Of a DNA stretch of 64,000 nucleotides, positions 1-9,215 are shown one piece after another (the stretch's first letter is position 1; each line of letters opens with the position of its first letter). The DNA is taken from positions 1 through 64,000 of the forward strand of contig JALHLQ010000006.1 in NCBI GenBank assembly GCA_022844485.1, read 5' to 3'. The notes below the pieces were generated by a model. The model was not told the DNA's origin. It made no database searches and was given only the letters and a program-made list of their open reading frames with translations. The translations under genes and the position numbers were made by a program. The DNA is from Xanthobacteraceae bacterium. Lineage in GTDB: Bacteria; Pseudomonadota; Alphaproteobacteria; Rhizobiales; Xanthobacteraceae.

Positions 1-109
1 CCAGGACCTTCGTGATCGCCGCCGTCAACGACGTCTTGCCATGATCAACATGGCCAATCGTCCCAATGTTGCAGTGCGGCTTCGTGCGGGCAAATTTCTC
101 TTTCGCCAT
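1..109 (-). CDS. tuf: Elongation factor Tu, N-terminal end (partial)
   Basis: Reading leftward from an ATG at 107-109 the codons give the canonical EF-Tu amino terminus, including [20 protein letters not shown], which holds the P-loop (GHVDHGKT) that binds GTP. Only about 36 residues lie inside the window; the rest continues past position 1. EF-Tu carries aminoacyl-tRNA to the ribosome in the cytoplasm. tRNA-Gly and tRNA-Tyr lie directly upstream on the same strand, the usual bacterial tRNA-tufB arrangement, so they are probably cotranscribed. Identity is certain; whether the genome has a second tuf copy cannot be told from here. Confidence 0.97.
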   Translation of the reverse strand, partial: MAKEKFARTKPHCNIGTIGHVDHGKTSLTAAITKVL

Positions 110-214
110 CGAACTCTCTCTTCCTCGGGTCGCCGGCTCGTTCTCAGCAGGTGGTAGGGCTTACCTTAATCCTCAGTCTTCCGCGTCTCTCGTCGTCAGC
201 CCTGCCCATGAGCT

Positions 215-288
215 TGGAGCGGGTGAAGGGAATCGAACCCTCGTCATCAGCTTGGAAGGCTGTTGCTCTACCATTGAGCTACACCCGC
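215..288 (-). tRNA. tRNA-Gly (anticodon TCC)
   Basis: The reverse complement folds as a 74-nt tRNA. The acceptor arms GCGGGTG/CACCCGC pair, the T-arm carries GGTTCGATTCC, the anticodon loop reads CTTCCAA with anticodon TCC, and a 3' CCA is encoded. It sits between tRNA-Tyr and tuf on the same strand, matching the conserved tRNA-tufB operon. Confidence 0.97.
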
Positions 289-302
289 AAGCTCGGTCGG
301 GC

Positions 303-387
303 TGGTGGAGGGGGTTGGATTCGAACCAACGTAGGCTAAGCCAACGGATTTACAGTCCGTCCCCTTTAACCACTCGGGCACCCCTCC
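303..387 (-). tRNA. tRNA-Tyr (anticodon GTA)
   Basis: The reverse complement is an 85-nt class II tRNA with a long variable arm. Acceptor arms GGAGGGG/CCCCTCC pair, the anticodon loop is CTGTAAA with anticodon GTA, the T-arm has GGTTCGAATCC, and CCA is encoded. It is the first gene of the leftward tRNA-Tyr, tRNA-Gly, tuf block. The roughly 200 bases between it and the next gene on the right (388-588) show no convincing gene and should hold the promoter of this block. Confidence 0.97.
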
Positions 388-588
388 GGCAGAAACACCG
401 ATTGTCGAGAAGGCAAATAGAAACGCCCCGCCGCCGGCAGGGATTCCATGTGCGCCGTCTTATGGTGACCGGCTTGGCTGGTGTCAACCCAAAAGCGCTT
501 CCCCGTCTAATTGTTGGCCGACTGGACTTGGCCCTGCCGGCGAGGGCGCGGTTTGCCAACCCGCGCTTCCGCTCATAAGAGGGTTGGG

Positions 589-1422
589 ATGTCCAAACGA
601 CCCTGGGAACCGCGCCGTCCGGACCGAAAGCCGCCTCGAAAGGCTGACTTTTCGCAGGCCCGCGAGCGCCGCGGCCCCGGCCGCACGCTTCACGAGCGCG
701 ACATGACGATCCTTTACGGTTGGCACACCGTAAAGGCGGCGCTCGAGAATCCGGCACGCCGGTTTCGGAGGCTGCTGCTGACGGACAATGCGCGGCGGCG
801 GCTTGCGGAAGAGCATGTTGGCCTTCCGATCGAACCGCAATCCGTGCGGCCCGATGAAATCGACCGCGTGCTCGGTCCCGAGGCCGTCCATCAGGGGCTT
901 TACGCAGAGGCCGATCCCCTGCCCTCGCCGGATATCGAGGAAACCGAAGGCGATCTCGTGCTCGCGCTCGACCAGATCACGGATCCGCACAATGTGGGCG
1001 CGATCTTCCGCACCGCTTCCGCTTTCGCCGTGTCGGCGCTGGTGACGACGGCGCGCCATAGCCCAGAAGCAACGGGCGTGCTCGCGAAGTCGGCGTCGGG
1101 CGCGCTTGAACACGTTCCGCATGTCATTGTGCAGAATCTCGCGCGTGCCCTCACGGCCTTGCACCAGCGCGGCTTCATGCTCGTCGGATTGGACAGCGAG
1201 GGCGAGACAGAGCTCGCCCAAGTCGAATTCCGTGCACCGCTCGCGCTGGTGGTCGGCGCCGAGGGAAAGGGCCTGCGTCAGTTGACGCGGAACACGTGCG
1301 ATATTGTTGCGCGGCTCGATCTGCCAGGCGAGATCAAGAGTCTCAACGTGTCGAATGCGACGGCGCTCGCGCTCTACATCGCCCGCTCACGGATGCCGGT
1401 CGCTTCGCAACGCTCTGTTTGA
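589..1422 (+). CDS. rlmB: 23S rRNA (guanosine-2'-O-)-methyltransferase RlmB, TrmH/SpoU family
   Basis: This 277-residue SPOUT methyltransferase probably 2'-O-methylates a guanosine in 23S rRNA domain V using SAM. An amino-terminal substrate-binding domain (starting near YGWHTVKAALENP) is followed by the SpoU catalytic domain. Its motifs are DQITDPHNVGAIFRTA, the GAEGKGLR loop, and the C-terminal motif IKSLNVSNATALALY that forms the knotted SAM site. An in-frame start exists further upstream, but the ATG at 589 (MSKRPWEPRRPDRK) gives the basic N-terminus usual in alphaproteobacteria. The gene stands alone. Family is certain; exact target base is inferred. Confidence 0.93.
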   Translation: MSKRPWEPRRPDRKPPRKADFSQARERRGPGRTLHERDMTILYGWHTVKAALENPARRFRRLLLTDNARRRLAEEHVGLPIEPQSVRPDEIDRVLGPEAVHQGLYAEADPLPSPDIEETEGDLVLALDQITDPHNVGAIFRTASAFAVSALVTTARHSPEATGVLAKSASGALEHVPHVIVQNLARALTALHQRGFMLVGLDSEGETELAQVEFRAPLALVVGAEGKGLRQLTRNTCDIVARLDLPGEIKSLNVSNATALALYIARSRMPVASQRSV

Positions 1423-1458
1423 TCGGCGAGGAACCGACCAGCGGCTTCATCCGTTGCT

Positions 1459-2526
1459 GTGAGCAACGGGAGAACGCGCGTGGCCCATCATTTCCAAAAG
1501 GTCTCGGCGAGCAGCGGGCGGAGCGGACGCTTCGGCAAAGTGGTGCTCGGAACCATTGCGGCGCTCGGAGCCGCGTCGATCTATAATGGCAGGCAGGCAC
1601 GCGCAGCCGAAGCACGATATCCGCCGATTGGCAGGTTCCTCACGGTCGACGGCGTGCGCCTCCACTACATCGATCGCGGAGAGGGAGATTTGATCGTGCT
1701 GGTCCATGGCACCGGCACGATCATTCAGGATTTCATCACCAGCGGGCTCATCGACCGGCTCGCCGAGCATAATCGCGTGGTCGCGTTCGATCGCCCGGGC
1801 TACGGCTATAGCGACCGGCCGGGGCGCATGTGGACGACCGAGGCACAGGCCGAGTTGCTCGAAAAGGCGCTGAGGCAATTGAACATCCAAGACGCCGTCA
1901 TGGTCGGCCATTCCTACGGCGCACAGCTTGCCGCCGCGCTCGCGTTGCGCGCTCCGCAGCTGATCCGCGCCCTTGTGCTCATCTCCGGCTACTTCTTTCC
2001 AACTGCAAGGAAGGACGTCCCGTTCTTCTCGGCACCCGCGGTTCCCCTCATTGGTGACCTGATGCGCTACACGATTTCGCCGCTCGTAGCGCGGCTGATC
2101 TTGCCTCGCCTGATCCAGCGTATGTTTGAACCCGCGCCGGTTGCAGAGCGTTTCGATCGCGAATTCCCGAAGGAGTTGATGCTGCGCCCTTCGCAACTCC
2201 ACGCGGCCGCTGAAGATTCGGGATTGATGATTCCTTCCGCTGCAAGATTGGCGCAGCGGTATCGTGATCTGACAGTGCCGGTGACGATCATAGCGGGATC
2301 GGATGACCAGATCGTCGATGTGGGCCGGCAATCCGAGCGGCTTCACCACGAAATTCCCGGCAGCCATTTGCTGCGCATTCCCGGCGCAGGGCACATGGTC
2401 CATCACACCGCGCCGGATCAGGTGGTGAATGCGATCCTCAAGGCGGTGCAGCGCGAGGAGACGGCTCCCTCGCTGGCGCCGAGCGAGCCCGCGCTCAGCA
2501 TCGGCGTGAGCCCGGCCGTTTCCTAG
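1459..2526 (+). CDS. Alpha/beta-fold hydrolase with N-terminal membrane anchor
   Basis: A 355-residue protein that starts with GTG. A hydrophobic stretch at about residues 24-42 (VVLGTIAALGAASIYNG) looks like a signal anchor. The rest is an alpha/beta hydrolase: oxyanion-loop LVHGTG, a FDRPGYGYSDRP segment, nucleophile elbow GHSYG, acid region GSDDQIVD and catalytic histidine in GAGHMVHH. The complete triad suggests an active esterase, lipase or related hydrolase near the inner membrane. It lies 36 bases after rlmB with no functional link. The substrate cannot be told from sequence. Confidence 0.85.
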   Translation: MSNGRTRVAHHFQKVSASSGRSGRFGKVVLGTIAALGAASIYNGRQARAAEARYPPIGRFLTVDGVRLHYIDRGEGDLIVLVHGTGTIIQDFITSGLIDRLAEHNRVVAFDRPGYGYSDRPGRMWTTEAQAELLEKALRQLNIQDAVMVGHSYGAQLAAALALRAPQLIRALVLISGYFFPTARKDVPFFSAPAVPLIGDLMRYTISPLVARLILPRLIQRMFEPAPVAERFDREFPKELMLRPSQLHAAAEDSGLMIPSAARLAQRYRDLTVPVTIIAGSDDQIVDVGRQSERLHHEIPGSHLLRIPGAGHMVHHTAPDQVVNAILKAVQREETAPSLAPSEPALSIGVSPAVS

Positions 2527-2542
2527 ACTTCACGGGCGGCGC

Positions 2543-2992
2543 TCAGGGTTGGACGACCGGTCCGCGCTTTCGCTCGATACGAGGACGCGGCACCGGCGGA
2601 AGCGGCGTTTTGGCGTAAGGCGCGTGCATGTGGCGGGGATACATGCGCGCGCGACCGTAATAGGCATGGCGAGGCCGATAAGGGCGATGGAGTCGCGCGT
2701 TGTAGCCAACCCATCGGGGCGCGTAAGCCCGGCGGTATCCATGCCCATAATACTCGTAGGGATAGAAATTCTGGTTCCACAGATGCGGATAAGGACCCGA
2801 ATAGGTCGGTCCCTGGTTCACGATGTAGTAGGGCTGCACGACGTAGTGGGGATGCGCGTGGCTGTAGCCGCAGGGCGAGACATAGACCGGCGCGGCGTAA
2901 GCGCAGCCGCAGCTAAAGCAGCCGGCAGCGGCCGGCGAAGCCAGCAGCAGCACCGATACTCCGGCAGCGGCTGCAATGGAACGAGCAGACAT
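2543..2992 (-). CDS. Small secreted Tyr/His/Pro-rich protein, unknown function
   Basis: A 149-residue protein with a clear Sec signal peptide (MSARSIAAAAGVSVLLLASPAAAG). After it come several cysteines (CFSCGCAY) and then a long low-complexity part rich in tyrosine, histidine, proline and arginine, ending with a basic tail. No catalytic motif is visible. Similar short cell-envelope proteins are common in Hyphomicrobiales and are usually annotated as hypothetical. A second small secreted protein lies immediately upstream on the same strand, so the two may be cotranscribed. Confidence 0.7.
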   Translation of the reverse strand: MSARSIAAAAGVSVLLLASPAAAGCFSCGCAYAAPVYVSPCGYSHAHPHYVVQPYYIVNQGPTYSGPYPHLWNQNFYPYEYYGHGYRRAYAPRWVGYNARLHRPYRPRHAYYGRARMYPRHMHAPYAKTPLPPVPRPRIERKRGPVVQP

Positions 2993-3006
2993 CGAGTTTC
3001 TCCCTG

Positions 3007-3459
3007 TCAGTGCTTGTCGCGCGGAGCGAGGATCACCGGCGGCGGATCGAACGGCGGGTATTCCGTCACGGGGCCCGGCTGGGGCTGCGTCGACCAGGAT
3101 CGGCGGTAGTCGGGCGCGACAGGCTTGCGGTCGCGTGGGCGGTCGATTTCAAAACGGCCAAGGCGCGGCGCGCGGCCGTTGCGCGGATAGTAGCCGCCCG
3201 CGTCAGCGGGGTCGGTGCAGCCGGCCGGCCCTTCGATGATGGGGGCGATGTGCCCGCCCCGGTAAAGGCCGACATCGCCGTACACCACGGCGCAACTCGC
3301 ATCGTAGCCATTGATGAGAACCGGGACCGCGCGCCGGCCTGGCATGGCGATGACCGGCTGATGGTCCGCGCGCGCGGGAAGCGTGGGCGCCGCGAGCGCA
3401 ACCGCGCCCGCGAACAGGCCACAAAGGGCTGAGACCAGCTTCGACATGCCCTGATCCAT
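3007..3459 (-). CDS. Small secreted protein, unknown function
   Basis: A 150-residue protein with an N-terminal signal peptide (core LVSALCGLFAGAVALAAPTLPARA). Translation may begin at a second methionine (MSKLVSAL, 3447), which leaves a more typical signal sequence. The mature part contains two cysteines (ASCAVVYGD, PAGCTDP) that could form a disulfide, followed by a proline- and arginine-rich tail. No known domain was recognised. It sits 14 bases upstream of the next secreted protein gene on the same strand. Location outside the inner membrane is inferred. Confidence 0.65.
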   Translation of the reverse strand: MDQGMSKLVSALCGLFAGAVALAAPTLPARADHQPVIAMPGRRAVPVLINGYDASCAVVYGDVGLYRGGHIAPIIEGPAGCTDPADAGGYYPRNGRAPRLGRFEIDRPRDRKPVAPDYRRSWSTQPQPGPVTEYPPFDPPPVILAPRDKH

Positions 3460-3605
3460 CTCGCAACCAAGCTAGCGAGGCCCCGGCGGACAGGGGTTAA
3501 CCCGGGAGCGGAATCGTTCAGATTTCCGCGGTAAGACTAACGGCGTGGCGATGCGGGCGCCCACGCCTTGTTCGCTCGAGGCGGCACTGTTAACTTTTTA
3601 TAGCG

Positions 3606-3681
<76 letters not shown>

Positions 3682-3685
3682 GCAA

Positions 3686-5065
3686 CTACATCGCCGCCCG
3701 GCCTGGAATCCACAGCGCGATTTCCGGAAACAGCATCAGCACCACGATCGCCAGGATGTAGACGAGAAGGAAGGGCACGACGCCGGAAAACACGTCCGTG
3801 ATCGGCCCGCCGTCGCGCCGCATGCCTTGCAGGACGTAAAGCACGGTGCCGTCGGGCGGCGAGATCAAGGCGATCTCGACCAGCATGACCACGATGACCC
3901 CGAACCAGATCGGGTCATAGCCGAGCGCCGTCACGAGCGGGAAGACGATCGGGATCGTCGTCACGATCATGGAGAAGCCCTCCATGAAGGTGCCAAGCGC
4001 GAGGTAGAAGCCGATGATCAGGAGGATGATGCCCCACGGCGGCAACGGCAATCCCGCCACGATCTTCGCCAGAGCCTGCGGCACGCCGAGCGCGGTGAAG
4101 ACGTAATTCAGCAGATAGGCGCCGAACAGGATGAGCCCGATCATCGCCGTGTTGCGGGCGGTCGCCTCCGCCGCCTCGTTCAGCATGCGGAAGGTGAGCT
4201 TCCGCTCGAACGCGGCAAAGGCAATCGCGCCGACCACGCCGAGCGCGGCGGACTCGGTCGGCGTCGCGAGCCCACCATAGATCGTGCCCAGCACAAGAAA
4301 GATAAGCAACGCGGTCGGCGCAAGATCGACGAGGCTGAGCAGCTTCTGCGCGAAGGGAATTCTCGGCAATTCGCGATCGACCGGCGCCGCCGTTCGCGCT
4401 TTCAGGAGAATGACAAGGATGAACAGCGCGACGACCAGGATGCTGGGTCCGATCGCCGCCAGGTACAGAGCGCCAACCGAGGTCTCGGTGATCAAACCAT
4501 AGATGATGAAGGTGATTCCGGGCGGCACGAGATTGCCGAGCGCACCCCCCGCGGCGAGCGAGCCGAGCACCATGTCGGGCGAATAGCGCGTGCCCTTGAA
4601 GAAGGGCAGCGCCACCGAGCCCATGGTGGCGGCGGTCGCAACCGACGACCCGGAGATCGCCGAGAAGACGCCCGATGCCACGATGTTGGTGTGCAAAAGC
4701 CCGCCCGGAAGGCGATTCATCCAGACGTTCAGCGAGCGGTAGAGGCGTTCCGACAATCCCGCGCGAAGGAGAATCTCGCCCATCAGGAGGAAGAGCGGCA
4801 CGCCCACGAGCACGAAACTCGACGACGGATTCCAGATCGTCTGGCCGATGAAGAGCCAGAACGGCCGGTCCGAGAAGGTGAATCCGGCGATGAGCGCCAA
4901 AACCCCCAGCGCCGCACCGACATAGATGCCGGCTCCGAAAAAGACGGCAAACAGACCGACCAGGAGCAGGATTTCCGCGACCGGCGCGCCGCCGCTCGAG
5001 ACGCCGAACAGCGACAGACCGGCGATCAGGCCGACGAGGATCAACAGAAAGACGATCGCGATCAT
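3686..5065 (-). CDS. TRAP transporter large permease (DctM family)
   Basis: A 459-residue polytopic inner-membrane protein with about 12 hydrophobic segments. It carries typical DctM features such as GVPLFLLMGEILLRAG, ASGVFSAISGSSVATAATMG and GLITETSVGALYLA. With the small permease and the periplasmic binding protein it should drive sodium- or proton-coupled uptake of an organic anion. Its start overlaps the end of the small permease gene by four bases (ATGA), so translation is coupled. It is the last gene of the hydro-lyase/DctP/DctQ/DctM operon. The substrate is unknown. Confidence 0.93.
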   Translation of the reverse strand: MIAIVFLLILVGLIAGLSLFGVSSGGAPVAEILLLVGLFAVFFGAGIYVGAALGVLALIAGFTFSDRPFWLFIGQTIWNPSSSFVLVGVPLFLLMGEILLRAGLSERLYRSLNVWMNRLPGGLLHTNIVASGVFSAISGSSVATAATMGSVALPFFKGTRYSPDMVLGSLAAGGALGNLVPPGITFIIYGLITETSVGALYLAAIGPSILVVALFILVILLKARTAAPVDRELPRIPFAQKLLSLVDLAPTALLIFLVLGTIYGGLATPTESAALGVVGAIAFAAFERKLTFRMLNEAAEATARNTAMIGLILFGAYLLNYVFTALGVPQALAKIVAGLPLPPWGIILLIIGFYLALGTFMEGFSMIVTTIPIVFPLVTALGYDPIWFGVIVVMLVEIALISPPDGTVLYVLQGMRRDGGPITDVFSGVVPFLLVYILAIVVLMLFPEIALWIPGRAAM

Positions 5066-5685
5066 CGCGCGCCGTCCGGGCGCGGGGGCGGAGCGCCAAC
5101 CGCTTCCAAGACCTCGGCGGCTTCCTCGTCATAGGTGCGCGTGTGCAGATTGCGCTCCGCCTCGAGGCCGCGGCCGGCGAGGACGAGAAGCAGGTTCTCC
5201 GCCAGCATTGCGAGGATCAGCAAAAAGAACATGGCGATGCCGAAAGCCCAAAGTCCCTGCGGGATCGCGAGCGGCGTGCGCAGGACGCTGATATCGGTCG
5301 CGCCGAACAGAAGCGACTCGGTCACCAGGTCGTAAGCCCCCTTCGCCAGAAATCCGGCGAATGCCGCGAGCGCAACCAGGCTCAGGAGATGCATCCCAAA
5401 GCGGATGCGCGCGGGAAGCCGGTTGATGAGAACGTCGATGCGCACATGGGCGCGTTTCGTGAGGGTATGCGCGAGCGCCCAGGCGATGCCGAAGGCGAGC
5501 AGGTAGCCGGTGATCTCCGTCGTCGCCTTGGACGAAAAACCGAAGAAGCGGCGCGCGACGACATCGAAAGTGATGAAGAAGGCGCAGACGATGAACCCCC
5601 AGCCTGCGACGTAACCCATCACCGCGCCAAGGGCCGCAACGATCCCGCGGAAGACAGACGCGGCCGTGATCAGATGCGAGAGCAA
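5062..5685 (-). CDS. TRAP transporter small permease (DctQ family)
   Basis: A 207-residue protein with four predicted membrane segments and the DctQ signature region GFSSKATTEITGYLLAFGIAWALAHT followed by RAHVRIDVL. The C-terminal tail of roughly 40 residues is hydrophilic and somewhat longer than usual. DctQ bridges the large permease and the substrate-loaded binding protein. The gene lies 22 bases after the binding-protein gene and overlaps the large permease gene by four bases, so all three are one transcription unit. Confidence 0.9.
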   Translation of the reverse strand: MLSHLITAASVFRGIVAALGAVMGYVAGWGFIVCAFFITFDVVARRFFGFSSKATTEITGYLLAFGIAWALAHTLTKRAHVRIDVLINRLPARIRFGMHLLSLVALAAFAGFLAKGAYDLVTESLLFGATDISVLRTPLAIPQGLWAFGIAMFFLLILAMLAENLLLVLAGRGLEAERNLHTRTYDEEAAEVLEAVGAPPPRPDGAR

Positions 5686-5707
5686 GCCGCGTCCCCCGAC
5701 CTCAGTG

Positions 5708-6781
5708 TCAGCGCGCCTCGGCCTTCACTCCGGTGATCGGCGACACAAGGCGATTATAGACTTCGCCACAGCGATCGCCGCAGCGCTTCACCCAGGCCGG
5801 CAGCACCGTGCTGGAGAGCGTCGTCTTCATCAGCTCGGAATCCGCCGGCGTGGGACGGAACACGGACATCGGCTTGTTCTCGACGAGCTTGCCGATGCGG
5901 CACCCGTCCTTTTTCCCGGTATTGCAGGCGATGCCGTCCTCGGTCGCCTCTTCGCCGAGCTTCCATTGCGCGTCCTCAACCTCCTTCATCGTGTTTTCGA
6001 GAAACGCACGCACGGCCGGGTCCAGCTTGTTCCACCAGTTGACGTTCACGATGTACATCGACACGGACCAAAACAGCGGCAGCGCGTAGAGACTTTGCGA
6101 CACCTCGTACCAGCGCGCGCCATTGCCCGACGACGTGCCGGTGATCGCGCAATCCACAACACCGCGCTCGAGCGCGGCATAGACCTCAGGAAAGCCGATG
6201 CCGGTTGGCTGGCCGCCGATCGCGGTCACGAAATCGTTCGACGAGCCGCCGCCGGTGCGGATTCGCTTGCCCTTCAGGTCGGCCAGACTCGCCACGCGGT
6301 CGCGGCAGAAAAACACCTGCGCCGGAAACGGGTACATGGCGATGATGCGCGTTCCGAACCGCTCAAGCTCCTTGTTCACCTCCGGCAACAGCGCCTGGGC
6401 GACACGCCGCGCCTGCGCGAGCGAAGGGTTTTGTCCGGCAAGATCGGCGGCGTCGAGCAGCGGCACGTCGCCCGCCACAGTATTCAGCGGCACGGCGCCG
6501 ATATCGACCTGACCGGACCGGACAAGGCGGATGATTTCGGGACCGTTCAGGTTGCGCTCGGGCCAGCTTGCGAGGGTGACTTGAATGCGTCCGCCGCTCT
6601 TTTGCGGGACGGCCTCCCGCAACATCGGAATGTCGACGCGCGTGAATTGCGGAAGGCCCGGCCCGGGCTGCGTCACCATCTGCACGGTGATTTGCGGACC
6701 CGGCGGAAGCTGTTGCGCTTGCGCGCTGAAGCTTGCAAGGCCCAACGCCGCACACGCAAGAACCAGTCTCGACATGATCAT
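5708..6781 (-). CDS. TRAP transporter periplasmic solute-binding protein (DctP family)
   Basis: A 357-residue protein with a Sec signal peptide (MIMSRLVLACAALGLASFSAQA) and DctP-type features. These are a LADLKGKRIRTGGGSS motif, the GFPEVYAALERGVVDCAITG region that usually includes the carboxylate-binding part, and a C-terminal helical lobe. It should capture an organic acid in the periplasm and hand it to the DctQM permease encoded next. It lies 21 bases downstream of a DUF1445 hydro-lyase gene, which hints that the transported compound is a substrate or precursor for that enzyme. This link is inference. Confidence 0.9.
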   Translation of the reverse strand: MIMSRLVLACAALGLASFSAQAQQLPPGPQITVQMVTQPGPGLPQFTRVDIPMLREAVPQKSGGRIQVTLASWPERNLNGPEIIRLVRSGQVDIGAVPLNTVAGDVPLLDAADLAGQNPSLAQARRVAQALLPEVNKELERFGTRIIAMYPFPAQVFFCRDRVASLADLKGKRIRTGGGSSNDFVTAIGGQPTGIGFPEVYAALERGVVDCAITGTSSGNGARWYEVSQSLYALPLFWSVSMYIVNVNWWNKLDPAVRAFLENTMKEVEDAQWKLGEEATEDGIACNTGKKDGCRIGKLVENKPMSVFRPTPADSELMKTTLSSTVLPAWVKRCGDRCGEVYNRLVSPITGVKAEAR

Positions 6782-6802
6782 CCCCCAAATGGTGAGAGCG
6801 AC

Positions 6803-7615
6803 TTAATAAGATGCCAGGCGTGAATTCTTCAGATCGGTCACGATCATCGAGCCCGGCGCATGCGTGATGGCGAAGGCCGGTCTTGCCGCCGCGATGACAG
6901 CCTGGGGCGTCACTCCGCAAGCCCAAAATACAGGCAATTCGTCAGGGCGCACCTCGACGGTATCGCCGTAATCCGGCTTGCCGATGTCGGCGATGCCGAT
7001 CAACGCCGGCGTTCCCATGTGCACGGGCGCGCCATGGACGGAGGGAAAGCGCGAAGTAACCTGAATGGCGCGAATGGCGTCGGCCGGCTTCAGAGGCCGC
7101 ATTGAAACCACCATCGGCCCGGCGAAGGGGCCCGACGGCGCGCAGGCCACCGATGTCCGGTACATCGGCACGTTGCATCCTTGCTCGATGTGGCGGAGCG
7201 GGATTCCGTCCTGCAGCAGCGCCTCCTCGAAGGAGAATGAGCAGCCGATGACAAAGGCGACGAGATCGTCGCGCCACCAGGAGCGGATGTCCTGGGGCTC
7301 ATCGACGAGTTTGCCATCCTGCCACACACGGTAGCGCGGCAAATCGGTGCGGATGTCAAAATCATCGCCGAGCGCCGGTATGCGCGCGTCGCCTTTCTCG
7401 GAGACGCCGATCAGCGGGCATGGTTTCGGGTTTAGCTGACAAAACCGAAGGAAATCGAAGGCGAGCTCAGCCGGGAGGATGGCGAGATTGCCTTGCACAT
7501 GGCCCGGCGCGAGTCCCGAGGTCTGGCCCGCAAATGCCCCTCTGCGGCACGCAAGGCGCACCGCCAGCCCGGTGTCCAGACCTGCCGCTTCGGGGCGTCG
7601 CAGCGGGATGGTCAT
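6803..7615 (-). CDS. Putative hydro-lyase, DUF1445 (YcsI) family
   Basis: A 270-residue cytoplasmic protein matching the YcsI/DUF1445 family in length and motifs. They include [11 protein letters not shown] at the start, [52 protein letters not shown] and the end [15 protein letters not shown]. Members are annotated as putative hydro-lyases and have been related to mammalian D-glutamate cyclase, so a dehydration or cyclisation of a hydroxy or amino acid is possible. It is the first gene of the TRAP operon, and the transporter may deliver its substrate. The reaction in this organism is not established. Confidence 0.85.
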   Translation of the reverse strand: MTIPLRRPEAAGLDTGLAVRLACRRGAFAGQTSGLAPGHVQGNLAILPAELAFDFLRFCQLNPKPCPLIGVSEKGDARIPALGDDFDIRTDLPRYRVWQDGKLVDEPQDIRSWWRDDLVAFVIGCSFSFEEALLQDGIPLRHIEQGCNVPMYRTSVACAPSGPFAGPMVVSMRPLKPADAIRAIQVTSRFPSVHGAPVHMGTPALIGIADIGKPDYGDTVEVRPDELPVFWACGVTPQAVIAAARPAFAITHAPGSMIVTDLKNSRLASY

Positions 7616-7748
7616 GCGTTCTCCTGAGTTCGCATTATTGGATCATCAGTCGGCGGCGGAGTCCAATCGCCAAAGCACGCGACCGTCGCCGCGCGCTTCC
7701 TCCCGCTTATGCTTTCAACGGCGGCCGGATGGGGAAGCCCGGGGTGCG

Positions 7749-9061
7749 CTAGGGTGTCGCTACGCCCCCATCCGGGGCTACGGGGGTCTGAACGTTCGGC
7801 GCAGGGAACAACAGCTCGAAGCGCGTTCCCCGGCCGGATTCAAGACTAATTTTGCCCGAGACCTGGGTCGCGAGCGCACGCGCGATGGCAAGCCCGCTCT
7901 CCCTGCCACTGCGTGATGCGCCGACGCCATTGTCGCAGACCGTGAGGCTGTATTGGCCGTCCTCTTGCTTGCAAAGGACTTCGATCGTGCCAGGGCGTCC
8001 GTCGGGAAAGGCGTGCTTCAGCGCATTCAGCAAGCCTTCCGTGCCGATCATGCCGGCAACGGTCGCGTCCTGGATCGGCAGCGCCGCTCCCCCCGGCAGC
8101 ACCGAAATGCGAATCCGCTCGCCGAGACCGTGGCTTTGCGTCAGGCTGGTCACGATCGATTGCAGGTACCCGTCCATTTCGATTGCGACCTGATCGGCTT
8201 GGCCGTGCAACATGTCATGGACAAAACCGATGGCGCGGATCCTGTCGGCGGTCTCGGCGAGAACAGCTCTGGTCTCGGGGTCAGGAACGCCGCGCGAGCG
8301 CAGGGTCAGGAGGCTGTTGATCACCTGAAGATTGTTTCGCACCCGATGGTGGACTTCGCGATAGAGCGCGTCCTTCACCGCGACGGCTTGCGACAGCTCG
8401 GCCGTGCGGGACTGGACCCGGGCCTCCGAGCTCGGCGTTCAGCCGACGCAGTTCGTCCTTCGTGACGGAAAGCTCCGCGCTTTCCACCACATCCAAGACG
8501 CCGAAGCGGCGGGCGACCGCAAAGGCATGGTTGCGCACGACGTCGAGCACATGCGAGCCGCCGCAGCGCGAAAGGCAGTAGGTGCACAGCGCCACGACGC
8601 GGCGGTTTCGGAAGGCCTCACTGACCAACTGCTCGTATTCGGTGAATTGCTGCCACTCGTGCTCCTGCAGCCAAAATGTGTTCCCAGTCAGCCGAAGCCC
8701 GGCATAGCCCTCTTGCCGCGCCTCGCGCTCGCGCCGGACCCATCCCGCAATGGCTTGGGCAGCCGAAAGCTTGCCCTGCCTTCTGATACCACCTGCGGTA
8801 GTCGATGATCTCAATCTGCCCCTTTTCCTCGAGGCGGTCCAACGGCGCGACAGCGGTGCGAAGGGCCGCGCGCGCATCCTCTTCACCAAACGGCTCCGAC
8901 GTGACCCAAAGGCAGCGTTCGCCCTGCTCCAGACCAGCCTTGAAGAAAGGGACGAGAGTCGAGGCGAGATCGTCACCGGACTCGTAGAACTGGCAAAAAT
9001 GCGTTCCCCAAGGAAGCGCACCGACGGCATCGATTCCACTTGGCGTCGTGGTCATTGTCAT
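7749..9061 (-). pseudogene. MEDS-domain sensor histidine kinase (HWE/HisKA_2) broken by two frameshifts
   Basis: Three reading frames on the minus strand together make one protein of about 437 residues. The ATG at 9061 (MTMTTTPSGIDAVG) follows a GGGAGG ribosome site. First comes the MEDS (DcmR sensory) domain (THFCQFYESGDDL to IIDYRRWYQKAG), then a shift near 8773-8776 into GKLSAAQAIAGWV through LCTYCLSRCG. A second shift near 8426 leads to RVQSRTAEL and a HisKA_2 kinase with REVHHRVRNNLQ, N-box TEGLLNALKHAF and DNGVG. Each shift is cured by removing one base (an extra C, then an extra G). It is either a recent pseudogene or sequence error. If intact it would be a cytoplasmic redox or one-carbon sensor kinase; no partner regulator is nearby. 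Confidence 0.85.
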
Positions 9062-9215
9062 CGGCCCCCGACCTCCCAGGTCCGTCTCCCAACGCTGCCG
9101 AGCCGAGTGGGTTCCGCAAACCCGCCAACTGGAACAATAGTTCTTGATTAACACGGAGCACCAAGCGTTAAATCGCACCTCGTGAGTTGGCCTTCCGGGA
9201 GGGCCACGAGGGCGA

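Noticed and set aside
3827-5134. Long plus-strand open frame of about 435 codons
   Set aside because: It lies opposite the DctM gene, and its product is almost only charged residues (Arg, Glu, Asp, Gln), the typical mirror of a hydrophobic membrane protein gene.
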